A stretch of 64,000 nucleotides of DNA from Nostoc sp. NIES-4103 (GTDB taxonomy: Bacteria > Cyanobacteriota > Cyanobacteriia > Cyanobacteriales > Nostocaceae), in NCBI RefSeq assembly GCF_002368335.1, contig NZ_AP018288.1, forward strand, positions 8,109,762-8,173,761, given 5' to 3'. Under the pieces are notes generated by a model. The model was given only the letters and a program-made list of their open reading frames with translations, ran no database searches and was not told where the DNA came from. A program made the translations under genes and the position numbers. The first letter of the stretch is position 1. Each line of letters opens with the position of its first letter. Below are positions 17,128 to 27,010 of this stretch, in pieces.

Positions 17128-18717
17128 TCAAGACTCAGGTTTTGTAAAAACTGCTCCTCCTGGCAAAGACTGTGGCGCCAAGGTCATTACCGACATGAGA
17201 GTTAACTGCATCAGTTCCACATATGCCTCGATGTCAACTTGATCAGACAACAGCATATCTCGATAATCTTGCTTAATCTGACGCAATTTCTGAAGAGCAA
17301 CATCTGGATCAGTCTGCAAGGTTGCCTGCCATTCATCTAGCAGCAATAAAGTATCCATGACAAACTTTCTGCGCTGCTTTTCTAAAATCAAGCGGCACTC
17401 ATCAGAAAATGTCTGCGTTTTTTGTTGAAGTTGCTCGTAAATTTCTGTTGTCACAGCTCCATCGATAAACCTTAATCGATGCTCCTGTCTTAAATCTTCA
17501 ATTCCTTTCAATGCCTCCTGGGGGTTTTCTGCCAACAATGTCTTGAGTTCAGCAACCCGGTTAACAGTTGTCGCCAGCAACTTTTGAGAACTTTGCTTGC
17601 GCCACTGTCCTATTAATAATCCCACAGCACTAGTTGACAGTAAAATAAACACCCCGGCTTGCAGGTCATTATTATTTTGCCAATAACGAATAAAAGCTGC
17701 ACGCGGATCTCCCTCCTCAAATACCTCCTGTGCTGCTGGGTGAATGTAAAACAGTCCTTTTCGTAGCGGTTCGATAGATTCTGTATTCTGAAGTTCTGGA
17801 TAAAACTCGGAGTAAGTTCGAGCAGTGGAGATAATTGACCAACTAACCAGTCCAACCTTGTTTCCATCCATATCAGGACGAGTTACCAAAACTGCGGCTG
17901 TTGAGATAGTTGATACGTCCTGTTCTGGAACAGATGGACGTGAAGCGTAAGTTCCTATGGGCAATGTTGCGCTTTGATAGGAACCAGGCTCAAGAACTAT
18001 TAAGTTATTGATTAAACTTTGTTGAATAGGGATGATTTTGAGATTAGGATTATTTGTAAATTGCTGCCGTAGTTTTTGATTAGCACCGAGACTTCCTACG
18101 TAGGCGATCGCATCTACCTGGCCAGCGTTCAATTTCTTAAACGCTGTATCCAAGTCTGAAGCATCCTCTTGAATTTTCAACTTGTCAGCTTTGATCAGTT
18201 GGCTAGTAGTAAAGCTAATGCCGCTACCGGGTGTACCAATAGCCACGCGCTTACCTTCAAGATCAGCAAAACTCTTCAATCCTGAGTCTTTTCGGGTAAT
18301 AATATGTACATACTCGTTAGCTAAAATTGCCACTGCTTGGATTTTTCCCTGCCGCATTTCAGGGCTTGCAATATCCAACTGCACCAAAGCAAAATCCACT
18401 TGACCTGACAGCAAACGTTGCAGATTTTCACGAGAACCTTGCGAGTCAAGATTGCGGACTTTTAATCCTACCGTTGTCTGAGTAGAATGACTAATTTGTT
18501 CGCCTACGCGGTTATAAAAGCCACCAGCAGTGCCACTAGACAGTGAAACACTATCAGGCTGAACACTACAACTGCTCAAAACCGATATCACAGTGCCGCT
18601 TGCTAAACCGCGTAAAATCAGAACAATTGCTCTAGGGCAACGCCTAGATTTCAATAATGACCCAAAAGAAAAAACCAATTGCTTTGGCCAGCTTTGTTTA
18701 CCAGACAGTTCGGACAC
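17128..18717 (-). CDS. TAXI-family solute-binding protein with C-terminal cytoplasmic extension
   Basis: 529 residues from GTG 18717, with AGGAGA just upstream. A hydrophobic segment ending in LSSC (about residues 38-50) looks like a lipoprotein or signal-anchor region. The periplasmic part (about 55-335) is a TAXI-type TRAP transporter binding domain: SGTAGGFYNRVGEQI, DFALVQLDIA, GKRVAIGTPGSGISFT, QVDAIAYVGS. A transmembrane helix at about 357-373 leads to a 150-residue helical tail (VAELKTLLAENPQEALK..., coiled-coil-like). TAXI proteins normally work with a fused TRAP permease; none is nearby. The membrane-tethered architecture suggests a ligand sensor, though this is inference. Confidence 0.85.
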   Translation of the reverse strand: MSELSGKQSWPKQLVFSFGSLLKSRRCPRAIVLILRGLASGTVISVLSSCSVQPDSVSLSSGTAGGFYNRVGEQISHSTQTTVGLKVRNLDSQGSRENLQRLLSGQVDFALVQLDIASPEMRQGKIQAVAILANEYVHIITRKDSGLKSFADLEGKRVAIGTPGSGISFTTSQLIKADKLKIQEDASDLDTAFKKLNAGQVDAIAYVGSLGANQKLRQQFTNNPNLKIIPIQQSLINNLIVLEPGSYQSATLPIGTYASRPSVPEQDVSTISTAAVLVTRPDMDGNKVGLVSWSIISTARTYSEFYPELQNTESIEPLRKGLFYIHPAAQEVFEEGDPRAAFIRYWQNNNDLQAGVFILLSTSAVGLLIGQWRKQSSQKLLATTVNRVAELKTLLAENPQEALKGIEDLRQEHRLRFIDGAVTTEIYEQLQQKTQTFSDECRLILEKQRRKFVMDTLLLLDEWQATLQTDPDVALQKLRQIKQDYRDMLLSDQVDIEAYVELMQLTLMSVMTLAPQSLPGGAVFTKPES

Positions 18718-19183
18718 TTTTCTCCTGCCGCCTACACAGGCCGCTTTCTCTTAATGAAAACAATTTCAAGGTTACACTTCAGCAATATTATTTATTTGCT
18801 GTGTATCCTTACTTTCATAGAGTTTAATTGAGGGGGTCAGAAATTTGCAATAAACTTGGGAATTGGGCATGGGGCATTGGGCATTGGGAATTGGGAATTG
18901 GGAATTGGGAATTGGGAATGGTTATTAGTTATTTCTCCCTCACTCCCTCACTCCCTCATCTCCCTCATCCCCCTCATCCCCCTCATCCCCCTCATCTCCC
19001 CATCCCCAGTCCCCAGTCCCCATTGCCCCTAATCCCCACTCCCTTACGGTCGTGGGGGCCCCGAGTTCCCCAGTACCCAGTCCCCAGTCCCCAGTCCCTT
19101 GATTACAAATTTGGCAAATCTACTGTTTGAAGTACAGTGGTGCAACGGGCATTATAGTCTGAGAAATTCTAAATTTTGCACGA
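18718..19183. other. Intergenic region with tandem repeats
   Basis: A 466-bp gap between divergent genes. 18846-18920 holds GGGAATT/GGGCATT heptamers and 18940-19105 holds CCCTCATCC nonamers and CCCCAGTC heptamers. Promoters for both divergent genes must lie here or in the remaining AT-rich parts, but none is clear. Confidence 0.7.
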
Positions 19184-22100
19184 ATGTTCATACCTTCCAC
19201 TGCTTTGACAGAAGCTGAGTTGGAATCAGCAATTGTTCGTAACCCACTGATAGTGTCACCTGATATATCAGTGACGGCAGCAATCGCCCAGATGAGTGGC
19301 ATTCGTGCTATGTGTTCATCTTCAAGAGAGGCAGATACCGAAATTGCAGCTCTGCACCTAGAAGCGCGTTCAAGTTGTGTATTGATAGTAGAGAACAATC
19401 AATTATTAGGTATTTTCACTGAAAGAGATGTGGTTCGCCTCAGTTTTCAAAAGCGATCGCTAGACAATCTAGCAATCAGTGAGGTAATGGCACATCCAGT
19501 TATTACCTTACAGCAATGTGCATTTACCAATCTCTTTCTGGTGGTGAATCTGCTCCATCAATATCAAATTCGCCATTTGCCTCTGCTCAATGAGCAAAAC
19601 GAAATTGTTGGGCTACTGACTCATGAGAGTTTGCGACAAGTATCACGTCCAATAGATTTGCTGCATCTACGCCTTGTAGCTGACGTAATGACCTCTCAAG
19701 TAATTTGTGCTGCTCCCAGTGTTTCTATGCTGACGATTACTCAACTAATGGCGGAACATCGGGTGAGTTCAGTAGTGCTGGTGGAAGAACCTGTACAACA
19801 GACACAAGGAAAACTTTTACAAATCCCAATTGGCATTGTCACAGAGCGAGATATCGTACAATTTCAAGCATTGCAACTGGATTTTGAGCATCAAAAAGCA
19901 CAGGCTGTCATGAGTACACCAGTTTTCTCAGTCAGTCCTAATGACTCTCTGTGGATGGTTCAACAGGTGATGCGGCAATACTTGGTGAAGCGAGTAGTGG
20001 TAGTTGGTAGGCAAGGAGAGTTGTTGGGGATTGTGACTCAAACTAGTATTCTCAAAGTACTCAATCCTCTGGAGTTAACTTATTTAATTGAAGCATTAGA
20101 ACATCGAGTGTGTCGATTAGAAGCAGAGAAACTAGAACTGTTGCAAAATCGTAATGCCGAATTAGAAAAGCAAGTTCAAGAGCGGACAGCTACCCTCAAA
20201 GCAAAAGCAGAACGGGAGCGATTAATTACAAATATTGCTACGCAAATCCGTTCTTCGCTGAACCTACAGAATATTCTCGAAACTACAGTTGCGGAAGTGC
20301 GATCGCTTTTAAACTGCGATCGCGCTGCCATTTGGCAATTTCAAGTTGACTGGAGCTTGGTTGTGGTTGCTGAATCCGTGAATCATGGTTATGTTTCTTA
20401 CCTAGGTAAATTAATTGACGATACTTGTTTTGGGTCTAATTGGGCAGCGACTTATCGTCCTGAACGGACTCGCGTTGTCTGTGATATCTACACCACACAG
20501 ATGAGCGATTGCCACCGCCAGCTTTTAGAAACATTGCAAACTCGTGCCAAAATTTTGGTGCCAATTATCGAAGGTAACAATTTGTGGGGATTGTTGAACG
20601 TTGTTGAAAGCCATGCACCTCGACAGTGGCAACCTGAAGAAATCACTTTATTACAACAGCTTTCGACTCAACTGGCGATCGCTATCCAACAAGCTACTGC
20701 ATATGAAAAACTGCAAACAGAACTAGCAGAACGACAACGAACAGAAGCACATCTACGGCAAAGCGAACAACGATATGCTTCTTTAGCCGCCGCCGCCCCA
20801 GTGGGTATTTTCCGCACCGATGCTCAAGGAAACTGTGTTTATGTCAATGAACGTTGGTGCAAGATTACTGGACTGACTCCCGAAGAAGCCGCCGCCGCTG
20901 GATGGGTTAAAGGACTTCACCCCGATGACCGAGAAAAAGTTTTAACTGAGTGGTATTCTGCTGCTTTAGAAAATCGTCCTTTCCAGCTAGAATATCGATT
21001 TCAACAACCTAACGGCACCGTGAGTTGGGTATTTGGACAAGCTGTTGCAGAGTATGATTTCGCAGGAAAAATTACAGGACATGTTAGTACTATCACTGAT
21101 ATTAGCGATCGCAAACATGCAGAACAACAGCTCATTTACAACGCGCTGCATGATGCTCTGACAGACTTACCCAACCGTAACATGTTAATGGAACGGCTAG
21201 AATTAGCCATTAACCGAGCCAAGCGAATAGAAAATTATCATTTTGCAGTTTTGTTTCTCGATATGGATCGGTTCAAAATCATTAATGACAGCTTGGGACA
21301 TTTAGCAGGAGATCAATTACTAACTATCATTGCCCAAAAGCTAAAATCTAAAATTCGTGCTGTCGATTTAGCGGCTCGCTTGGGTGGCGATGAATTTGTA
21401 ATTTTGCTGGAAAATCTAGCAGTAATTGAAGAAGCAATTGTAGTTGCTGAACGGATTTTAACAGAATTTCAAGCTCCATTAATGCTCAATGGATATGAAG
21501 TTTTTATTACTACGAGTATTGGTATTGTTTTCGGAAAAGATAATTATCATCAAGCCTCGGATTTACTGCGAGATTCAGATATAGCCATGTATCGAGCAAA
21601 ATCTCAAGGTAAAAGCTGCTATAAAATCTTTGATAGTCAGATGCACACTCAAGCACTCATCCGACTCAATTTAGAAAATGACTTGCGTAAGGCTGTGGAA
21701 CGACAGGAGTTTATTGTCTACTATCAGCCAATTATTGATATCAATCATAACCATCTGATTGGGTTTGAGGCATTGGCGCGTTGGCAACATCCTACTCTCG
21801 GATTCATGACTCCAAGTGAATTTATTCCCATAGCTGAAGAAACAGGGCTGATTATACTTTTAGATAGCTTAATACTTTACAATGCCTGTCAGCAAATTGT
21901 AACCTGGCAAACTCAGTTTTGTCATCAATTTCCACTCAAGCTGAGCGTTAATCTTTCAGTTCAAGACCTTCGTCAACCCTCTTTAGTTAAGGATATAAAA
22001 CACATACTGTCTCAGACAGGCTTAGATGGTCACTTTCTAACTATCGAAATTACGGAGGGTATACTAATTGAAAATATCATTGAGACACTCAAAATATTAG

Positions 22101-22453
22101 AGCAGTTAAAAGCACTAGGAATCCAAATCAGCATTGATGATTTTGGTACGGGTTATTCATCGCTCAATTATCTACATCGATTCCCTGTTGACACCTTAAA
22201 AATTGATCGTTCTTTTATTCATCACATGCAGGAGGGTAGCCGGAATTATCAAGTTGTCAAAACTATAATTACACTCAGCAATCAACTTGGCTTAGCAGTT
22301 GTAGCAGAAGGTATTGAAACACAACAGCAGCTTCAATGGTTACAAGAATTAGGATGTGAATTTGGTCAAGGTTTTTTGTTTTCTCGACCTCTAGCTGCTG
22401 ATGAAGTTGAAGCAATATTTTTAACAGAAAAAATGGAAGAAGGTAATAGGTAA
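19184..22453 (+). CDS. CBS-GAF-PAS-GGDEF-EAL cyclic-di-GMP signalling protein
   Basis: 1089 residues with no membrane segment. Domains in order: four CBS motifs (about 1-300; GIFTERDVV and GIVTERDIV are typical ends), a short coiled coil, GAF (about 340-505), PAS/PAC (about 525-645; PVGIFRTDAQGNCVYVNERW), GGDEF (about 650-815), EAL (about 830-1085). The diguanylate cyclase signature GGDEF at 734-738 is intact. The phosphodiesterase domain is also intact: EAL at 862-864, the IDDFGTGYSSL loop, KIDRSFI and VVAEGIET. Both synthesis and hydrolysis of c-di-GMP are therefore possible. CBS pairs usually bind adenylates, suggesting energy-state input, while GAF and PAS add small-ligand or redox input. 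The gene stands alone. Confidence 0.93.
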   Translation: MFIPSTALTEAELESAIVRNPLIVSPDISVTAAIAQMSGIRAMCSSSREADTEIAALHLEARSSCVLIVENNQLLGIFTERDVVRLSFQKRSLDNLAISEVMAHPVITLQQCAFTNLFLVVNLLHQYQIRHLPLLNEQNEIVGLLTHESLRQVSRPIDLLHLRLVADVMTSQVICAAPSVSMLTITQLMAEHRVSSVVLVEEPVQQTQGKLLQIPIGIVTERDIVQFQALQLDFEHQKAQAVMSTPVFSVSPNDSLWMVQQVMRQYLVKRVVVVGRQGELLGIVTQTSILKVLNPLELTYLIEALEHRVCRLEAEKLELLQNRNAELEKQVQERTATLKAKAERERLITNIATQIRSSLNLQNILETTVAEVRSLLNCDRAAIWQFQVDWSLVVVAESVNHGYVSYLGKLIDDTCFGSNWAATYRPERTRVVCDIYTTQMSDCHRQLLETLQTRAKILVPIIEGNNLWGLLNVVESHAPRQWQPEEITLLQQLSTQLAIAIQQATAYEKLQTELAERQRTEAHLRQSEQRYASLAAAAPVGIFRTDAQGNCVYVNERWCKITGLTPEEAAAAGWVKGLHPDDREKVLTEWYSAALENRPFQLEYRFQQPNGTVSWVFGQAVAEYDFAGKITGHVSTITDISDRKHAEQQLIYNALHDALTDLPNRNMLMERLELAINRAKRIENYHFAVLFLDMDRFKIINDSLGHLAGDQLLTIIAQKLKSKIRAVDLAARLGGDEFVILLENLAVIEEAIVVAERILTEFQAPLMLNGYEVFITTSIGIVFGKDNYHQASDLLRDSDIAMYRAKSQGKSCYKIFDSQMHTQALIRLNLENDLRKAVERQEFIVYYQPIIDINHNHLIGFEALARWQHPTLGFMTPSEFIPIAEETGLIILLDSLILYNACQQIVTWQTQFCHQFPLKLSVNLSVQDLRQPSLVKDIKHILSQTGLDGHFLTIEITEGILIENIIETLKILEQLKALGIQISIDDFGTGYSSLNYLHRFPVDTLKIDRSFIHHMQEGSRNYQVVKTIITLSNQLGLAVVAEGIETQQQLQWLQELGCEFGQGFLFSRPLAADEVEAIFLTEKMEEGNR

Positions 22454-22661
22454 TGAATAATGGGTACTGGGGATGGGGAGATGAGGGAGATGAGGGAGAA
22501 ATAACTAATAACCATTCCCAATTCCCAACTCCCCTTCGGGTGACGCTCCTTCGTCGCTAACGCTACGAAGATCGCCAGTCGCTCATGGGGGAAACCCCCA
22601 AGACCGCGCTGGCTCACCAATTCCCAATTCCTCATAAATGGTTTATTAGAGGTAATTGAAA
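22454..22661. repeat. Tandem repeats and a shortened copy of the dispersed GC-rich repeat
   Basis: GGAGATGAG units at 22477-22497 are followed, at about 22505-22633, by AATTCCCAACTCCCC, CTTCGGGTGACGCTCCTTCG, CGCCAGTCGCTCATGGGGG and CGCGCTGGCTCACCAATTCC. Relative to the copy at 51.6 kb, the central AGTGGAGCAAGTGGCG part is missing. Confidence 0.85.
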
Positions 22662-23729
22662 TTATTTTTTAGTATCCTGGCGCTTTTGTTCTAGATAATT
22701 GAGTAATTGAAGTACGTAATCTTCAAATTCTGCGTTCCTTCTATTGACAGATTCAATGGGAGGAACAGAAAAAGTATCTGGGAAATTAAAAACTAGATTA
22801 CCTAGACGGAATCCCAGAGGTCTTAAATGTCCACCTTTGAGTTTTGATCGGAAATCTGCTGGTGGTTTTTTCAAGTGATTGAAAAACCATTCCCTTGTAG
22901 ATTTACCTATATTATCTAACGGAAAATAAACCAAACCAAGCAAGTTAAATAAATTGCTGTTTTTGATTAAAGCATAGGTTTCTTCAGGTGTTGGTTTGAC
23001 ATTAAAACCTAAATTGATAATCAAATCCGCTAAGGCTTTAGGTTTAATTGCACTGTCTAGTCCCGTATTAACTGGTGCTAAGAGTATAGATATCTGGTTT
23101 TTAATAAAGATGCTGGCAATTTTTACATCTGATGCATCCAAATTACTTTGACGTTTTGCAACATCTTGATTGACATAATAGGAAATTAATTTTTTTGCAT
23201 TTGTACGTTTGTTTTCAAGATCATTAATTAGTATTTCCAAGTCATTAACAACACTTTTGACTTTTTTCTCTTGTTTTTCGGGGGATAAATTACCTGATGT
23301 CTCTTTGACTATTTCACTAATAAAAGCTTCTAATTCGTCTCGTTCTTGAGGTAAAGCGCTAAAAGCTTCTAAAAGCGCAATGTATTTACAGCCAATACTA
23401 TGACCTATCCAAGAAAAGTTAGAATCATCTAGATAAGTTTCATATTTATAACCTGCTAATTTTGCCATTCTCACTAATTCTGGAATGAGTTTATACTGTT
23501 CTCGGATGAGAAATCCCGCCTCTTTGTAATGGTTAAAGCTAAAGTTGAATGGCAGAAGAATTATTGTATAGCCTTGGTTGAATAAACATTCAAGTAGATA
23601 CCGATAAAAAAACATGGGGCCAAATGTACCAAAAAAAGCCCCACCAATAAATTGGATTACCCCTTTAGGTTGGGGATGTAGAGCAACCCAACTAAATGAA
23701 ACTGGTTTAAATCTAAGTTTTAAGGTCAT
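22662..23729 (-). CDS. DUF1350 family protein
   Basis: 355 residues resembling the DUF1350 family of cyanobacteria and plastids. The fold appears to be an alpha/beta hydrolase: a hydrophobic strand VIQFIGGAFFGTFGPMFFYR near the N-terminus and a nucleophile-elbow-like WIGHSIGCKY around 107-116, with a Ser in GHSIG. An insertion of about 60 charged, helical residues (around 135-190, EKQEKKVKSVVNDLE...) follows. Enzyme activity for this family has not, to my knowledge, been defined. The stop is next to a dispersed repeat. Monocistronic on the minus strand. Confidence 0.85.
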   Translation of the reverse strand: MTLKLRFKPVSFSWVALHPQPKGVIQFIGGAFFGTFGPMFFYRYLLECLFNQGYTIILLPFNFSFNHYKEAGFLIREQYKLIPELVRMAKLAGYKYETYLDDSNFSWIGHSIGCKYIALLEAFSALPQERDELEAFISEIVKETSGNLSPEKQEKKVKSVVNDLEILINDLENKRTNAKKLISYYVNQDVAKRQSNLDASDVKIASIFIKNQISILLAPVNTGLDSAIKPKALADLIINLGFNVKPTPEETYALIKNSNLFNLLGLVYFPLDNIGKSTREWFFNHLKKPPADFRSKLKGGHLRPLGFRLGNLVFNFPDTFSVPPIESVNRRNAEFEDYVLQLLNYLEQKRQDTKK

Positions 23730-23996
23730 AATATTTACGATTTAGCGACAGCAAAAAATCAGGTTGTTCTCAGTCATGAAAACACCACACTAAAATTTAA
23801 TTGAATCGGAATATTCTCTGGAAATATTAAATAAGCTAACTGCTGAAAAATTACTAATCTTATCGTTCAGGAGTTTGGCAGCCTTTTTTCCAGAAGTTCC
23901 AATAATTATTTTTGTGGTTTGTTAGTAGATACTCCAGATTAGATGCTGTTTACGTATTTTGTTACTTTTATTTACTATTGACGATTGACAAATTCT

Positions 23997-24584
23997 TCAC
24001 TGGTTGAGGGTCTTTTCAATGCGGCGGTCAGGAATGAGCCACATGACTGCAACCATAATGTACAATGCACAGGCAAACCATGAGTTGACAAAGGCACATG
24101 GAATTGCTACACCATAGAATACCACCGAGACCTTTCCTTTGAAGTCTGCACCTAGCGCGATCGCTAGAACGGAATCTTTACCGTGGTAAGAAATAAGGCT
24201 TTGGGTCAGGATAAAGTAAGCTATTGCAGCACACAATAGTACGATACCATAAAGTGCTACTGGCAAGGCGCTAAAGTGGTTCTCACCCATCCAGCCTGTG
24301 ACAAAGGGAATTAACGACAACCAGAACAGTAAATGTAGATTAGCCCAAAGGATACGACCGTTAACATGGCGGATCGCCTGTAGCAAGTGATGGTGATTGT
24401 TCCAATAGATACCGAGAAAAACAAAACTCAGCACATAGCTGAGAAATACCGGAATCAGCGGACGTAGCGCAGCCAAATCAGACCCATGGGGTACCTTCAG
24501 TTCCAGCACCATGATAGTGATGATGATGGCAAGTACGCCATCGCTAAATGCTTCTAACCTGCCTTTCCCCATCTGTGTACGCAC
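23997..24584 (-). CDS. TMEM175/DUF1211-like potassium channel protein
   Basis: 195 residues with about six hydrophobic segments. The family signature R-x-x-x-FSDG is present at 9-16 (RLEAFSDGVLAI), within transmembrane helix 1, where the conserved residues shape the pore of prokaryotic TMEM175 channels. Other family marks are FLGIYWNNHHHLL in helix 3. Bacterial members conduct K+ with weak selectivity as tetramers. No partner gene is adjacent. Confidence 0.92.
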   Translation of the reverse strand: MRTQMGKGRLEAFSDGVLAIIITIMVLELKVPHGSDLAALRPLIPVFLSYVLSFVFLGIYWNNHHHLLQAIRHVNGRILWANLHLLFWLSLIPFVTGWMGENHFSALPVALYGIVLLCAAIAYFILTQSLISYHGKDSVLAIALGADFKGKVSVVFYGVAIPCAFVNSWFACALYIMVAVMWLIPDRRIEKTLNQ

Positions 24585-24630
24585 TCCTTCTCTGCTTACT
24601 TATGAGCAAATAAGCATAGCTTAAATTAAA

Positions 24631-24665
24631 AGCGATCGCTTCGCCAATGGCAAAAGCGATCGCTT
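24631..24665. repeat. Paired HIP1 octamers
   Basis: Two copies of AAAAGCGATCGCTT, about 27 bp apart, between the channel gene and the glycosyltransferase gene. HIP1 is the over-represented cyanobacterial palindrome GCGATCGC. Confidence 0.8.
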
Positions 24666-24706
24666 GAACTGGGGACTGGGAACTTAAACCAGTGAACAGT
24701 AAACGG

Positions 24707-25978
24707 TTAAGAAGCTGATAACTGGTCGTAAACTTTAGCCGGTTGTTGCAACAACTCAGTGTATAGTTCGCTTAGCTGTTGGGCTACGCCATCCCAACTA
24801 AACTTTGTAATCACTCGTTGTCTAGCTGCTTTGCCTAGTTGGTTTCTGTAAGTATTGTCACAGAGAATTCGGTCAATTGCTTTTGCAAAGGCGACTTCAT
24901 CTTTCGCCTTGGCAAGTAAGCCAGTTTTTTCTGGTACAACAGTAAATTGCAGACCACCTACATCACTAGCAACTACTGGAGTTCCACTGGCCATTGCTTC
25001 AATTGCCACCAAACCAAAGGGTTCATAGTGACTAGGAACAACGCAGACATCAGCAGCAGCGTAGTAAGCTGGCAATATTTCATGGTCGAGATTGCCAGGA
25101 AAAGTAGTAAATGAACTCATTCCTAGTTCGTTGACAATACTTTCGATGCGATCGCGTTCTATGCCATCACTCTGACCTGGACGACTACCACCGCCAATAA
25201 TTAGCTTCAAAGGTGCTTTGCCACGTAATTGTGACTGACTGACGGCACGTACTAAGGTTTCAATACCTTTGCGCTGGTCAAATCTACCTACATAAAATAT
25301 TACTTTCGTTTCGGGGTCTATTCCTAATTTTTGTCTGGCTTCTTGCCGTGCAATTGAGCCAAATCTTCTAACATCAGTACCACAGGGAATGATATCAATA
25401 TTACCTTTCAAAGAAACAAGCGATCGCATGTGTTCTTTTTCTTGTGGACTGGTGGCAACAATTCGTTCAGCTGTCTCTAAAACTTCTTTTTCAACTGCTA
25501 AACGAGTCTTAGAAATTAGTGGAATTGTCGAGACTGACTTATATTTAACTGCTCCTAAAGAGTGGTAGGTATGAACTTGCTTTGTATCTTGAATTTTCTT
25601 GAGTTCCATTCCTACCCAGCTCGAAATCCAGTAATTTGTGTGTACCAATGAGTAATGAACACCTGATTGCTTCTGGAACTTAAGAAGTTGCTGAACAAAC
25701 TCTGGCGCATATCCGAAAATATTATCTCTAGGCACAAACTCAGTAGGGCCAGCTGTTAACCTAATGGTGCGACAATTTTCACTATGTTCAACTACCGTCG
25801 CTTGTTCACTACTTGCTCTGCGAGTGAACATATCTACTTTCCACCCCTGTTTGGCTAATGCCTCACCTACCTGACGCACATAAACATTTTGTCCCCCAGC
25901 CTCTTCTTTACCAATTTCGATCGCAGGATCGCCGTGAACAGAAATTAAGGCAATGTGCTTATTAATTGTAGAGTTCAT
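24707..25978 (-). CDS. GT4-family glycosyltransferase
   Basis: 423 residues with the two Rossmann domains of a GT-B enzyme. The N-terminal half has the donor-side loop GGQNVYVRQVGEALAKQGW, typical of sucrose-phosphate-synthase-like and MshA-like GT4 enzymes. The C-terminal half has VGRFDQRKGIETL and the E-x7-E motif in YEPFGLVAIEAMASGTPVVA. It transfers a sugar from a nucleotide donor with retention of configuration; donor and acceptor cannot be fixed from sequence. No glycan cluster surrounds it, so sucrose, compatible-solute or surface-glycan roles are all open. Confidence 0.92.
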   Translation of the reverse strand: MNSTINKHIALISVHGDPAIEIGKEEAGGQNVYVRQVGEALAKQGWKVDMFTRRASSEQATVVEHSENCRTIRLTAGPTEFVPRDNIFGYAPEFVQQLLKFQKQSGVHYSLVHTNYWISSWVGMELKKIQDTKQVHTYHSLGAVKYKSVSTIPLISKTRLAVEKEVLETAERIVATSPQEKEHMRSLVSLKGNIDIIPCGTDVRRFGSIARQEARQKLGIDPETKVIFYVGRFDQRKGIETLVRAVSQSQLRGKAPLKLIIGGGSRPGQSDGIERDRIESIVNELGMSSFTTFPGNLDHEILPAYYAAADVCVVPSHYEPFGLVAIEAMASGTPVVASDVGGLQFTVVPEKTGLLAKAKDEVAFAKAIDRILCDNTYRNQLGKAARQRVITKFSWDGVAQQLSELYTELLQQPAKVYDQLSAS

Positions 25979-27010
25979 AAATGTGTTAGAGCGCTAATCT
26001 TAATAAATAGATGTGGGGTGCGGCAGATATCAACATTAGTTGCTACCTCAATGCATCCCAAAATTGATAACTTTACTATACTTGATGAAATAGTTGCGAA
26101 AATCTATTCTAGGAATGAGTTTCAAGGGGAAAAAGCTTCATTCTTGAGAATTATATTTCTCGCAATTAGGCATTTTTTATGATTTTTTGCCTCTAACTAG
26201 AGGTATTTTCATCCTTGGTTGTGTACGAACTAGATGAGTGGCTGACTTGAAATTGCTGAAGAGCAACTGGCTTTATCTTAGCCGAGAGAACAGCATCAAA
26301 GCCTTAACAATAGTGTGCTACTTTCGGCTAACGCTACTATAAAGAGCTAATTTTATTCCAAAATCAAACCTAATTCCTATATTTGGCAAAAAAACCAGAA
26401 TAGCGATTGCATGTGTGAAGCATCTGGATTAATAATATGAATGCGATTGCTAACTTCCTAATGTCTAGGTTAGTTTATTGGTATGACAAGAGTCAAATAA
26501 AAGAGCTTTTTTGAGCAGAGGGAGAATAAAGATTTTCTTTTGGCTATTAACTTGGTAAAGTTACTTTGATTTATAAATTGCACCAGTTGGGTTATTGACA
26601 TTTTTGTAGGTTCGGTACTGCTAGCAGCCGCACAGACGGCGCACCAATCGCTACGAATCAAACAAACAAGTCAAATCTTCTTTCCTCCTACCTCCTGCCT
26701 AGTACTCTGGCAACCCAACTTTGCTAGGTCAACCAAGTTTTAGAATCTCTGTTTTCCTCTTGCTCTGTGTTCTCTGTGCGACGCCAGTTGCAACAAGAGC
26801 GGCTCGCCGCCCAACGCACTGGCTCCTCTGTGGTTCGTTCCTTTACCCTCCAGACTTCCCTTGCCAGAGTACTAGTGAAAAAATTCACTAATTGCTTCGT
26901 GAGCGTAGATTTTTAGGCGATCGCTAAAAACTACTCACACTTTATACACATTTTCCCTCTTATATGATTATAATGCAAGCAATTACTTACATTAGCTAGC
27001 AAGTACTTGC
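25979..27010. other. Long intergenic region, no gene supported
   Basis: About 1 kb, mostly AT-rich. 26757-26835 holds CTCTGTGTTCTCTGTGCGAC and GACGCCAGTTGCAACAAGAG...CGCACTGGCTCCTCTGTGG, diverged members of dispersed repeats. ORFs at 25955-26182 and 26470-26661 lack ribosome binding sites and recognisable products. The right end carries the promoter and operator-like palindromes of the TetR gene. Confidence 0.6.
26969..27010 (+). promoter_or_regulatory. Candidate TetR-gene promoter with operator-like palindromes
   Basis: A perfect -10 box TATAAT lies at 26969-26974. It is followed at once by an imperfect palindrome GCAAGCAATTACTTAC (26975-26990) and then by the perfect 12-bp palindrome GCAAGTACTTGC (26999-27010), which abuts the first possible start codon. 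The two share GCAAG...CTT half-sites. A repressor bound here would cover the transcription start, consistent with autoregulation by the TetR protein. The -35 region is weak. Confidence 0.55.

Noticed and set aside
16833..17147. Plus-strand ORFs with Pro/Arg-rich translations
   Set aside because: They lie within the dispersed GC-rich repeat, which occurs elsewhere in non-coding DNA and in other frames.
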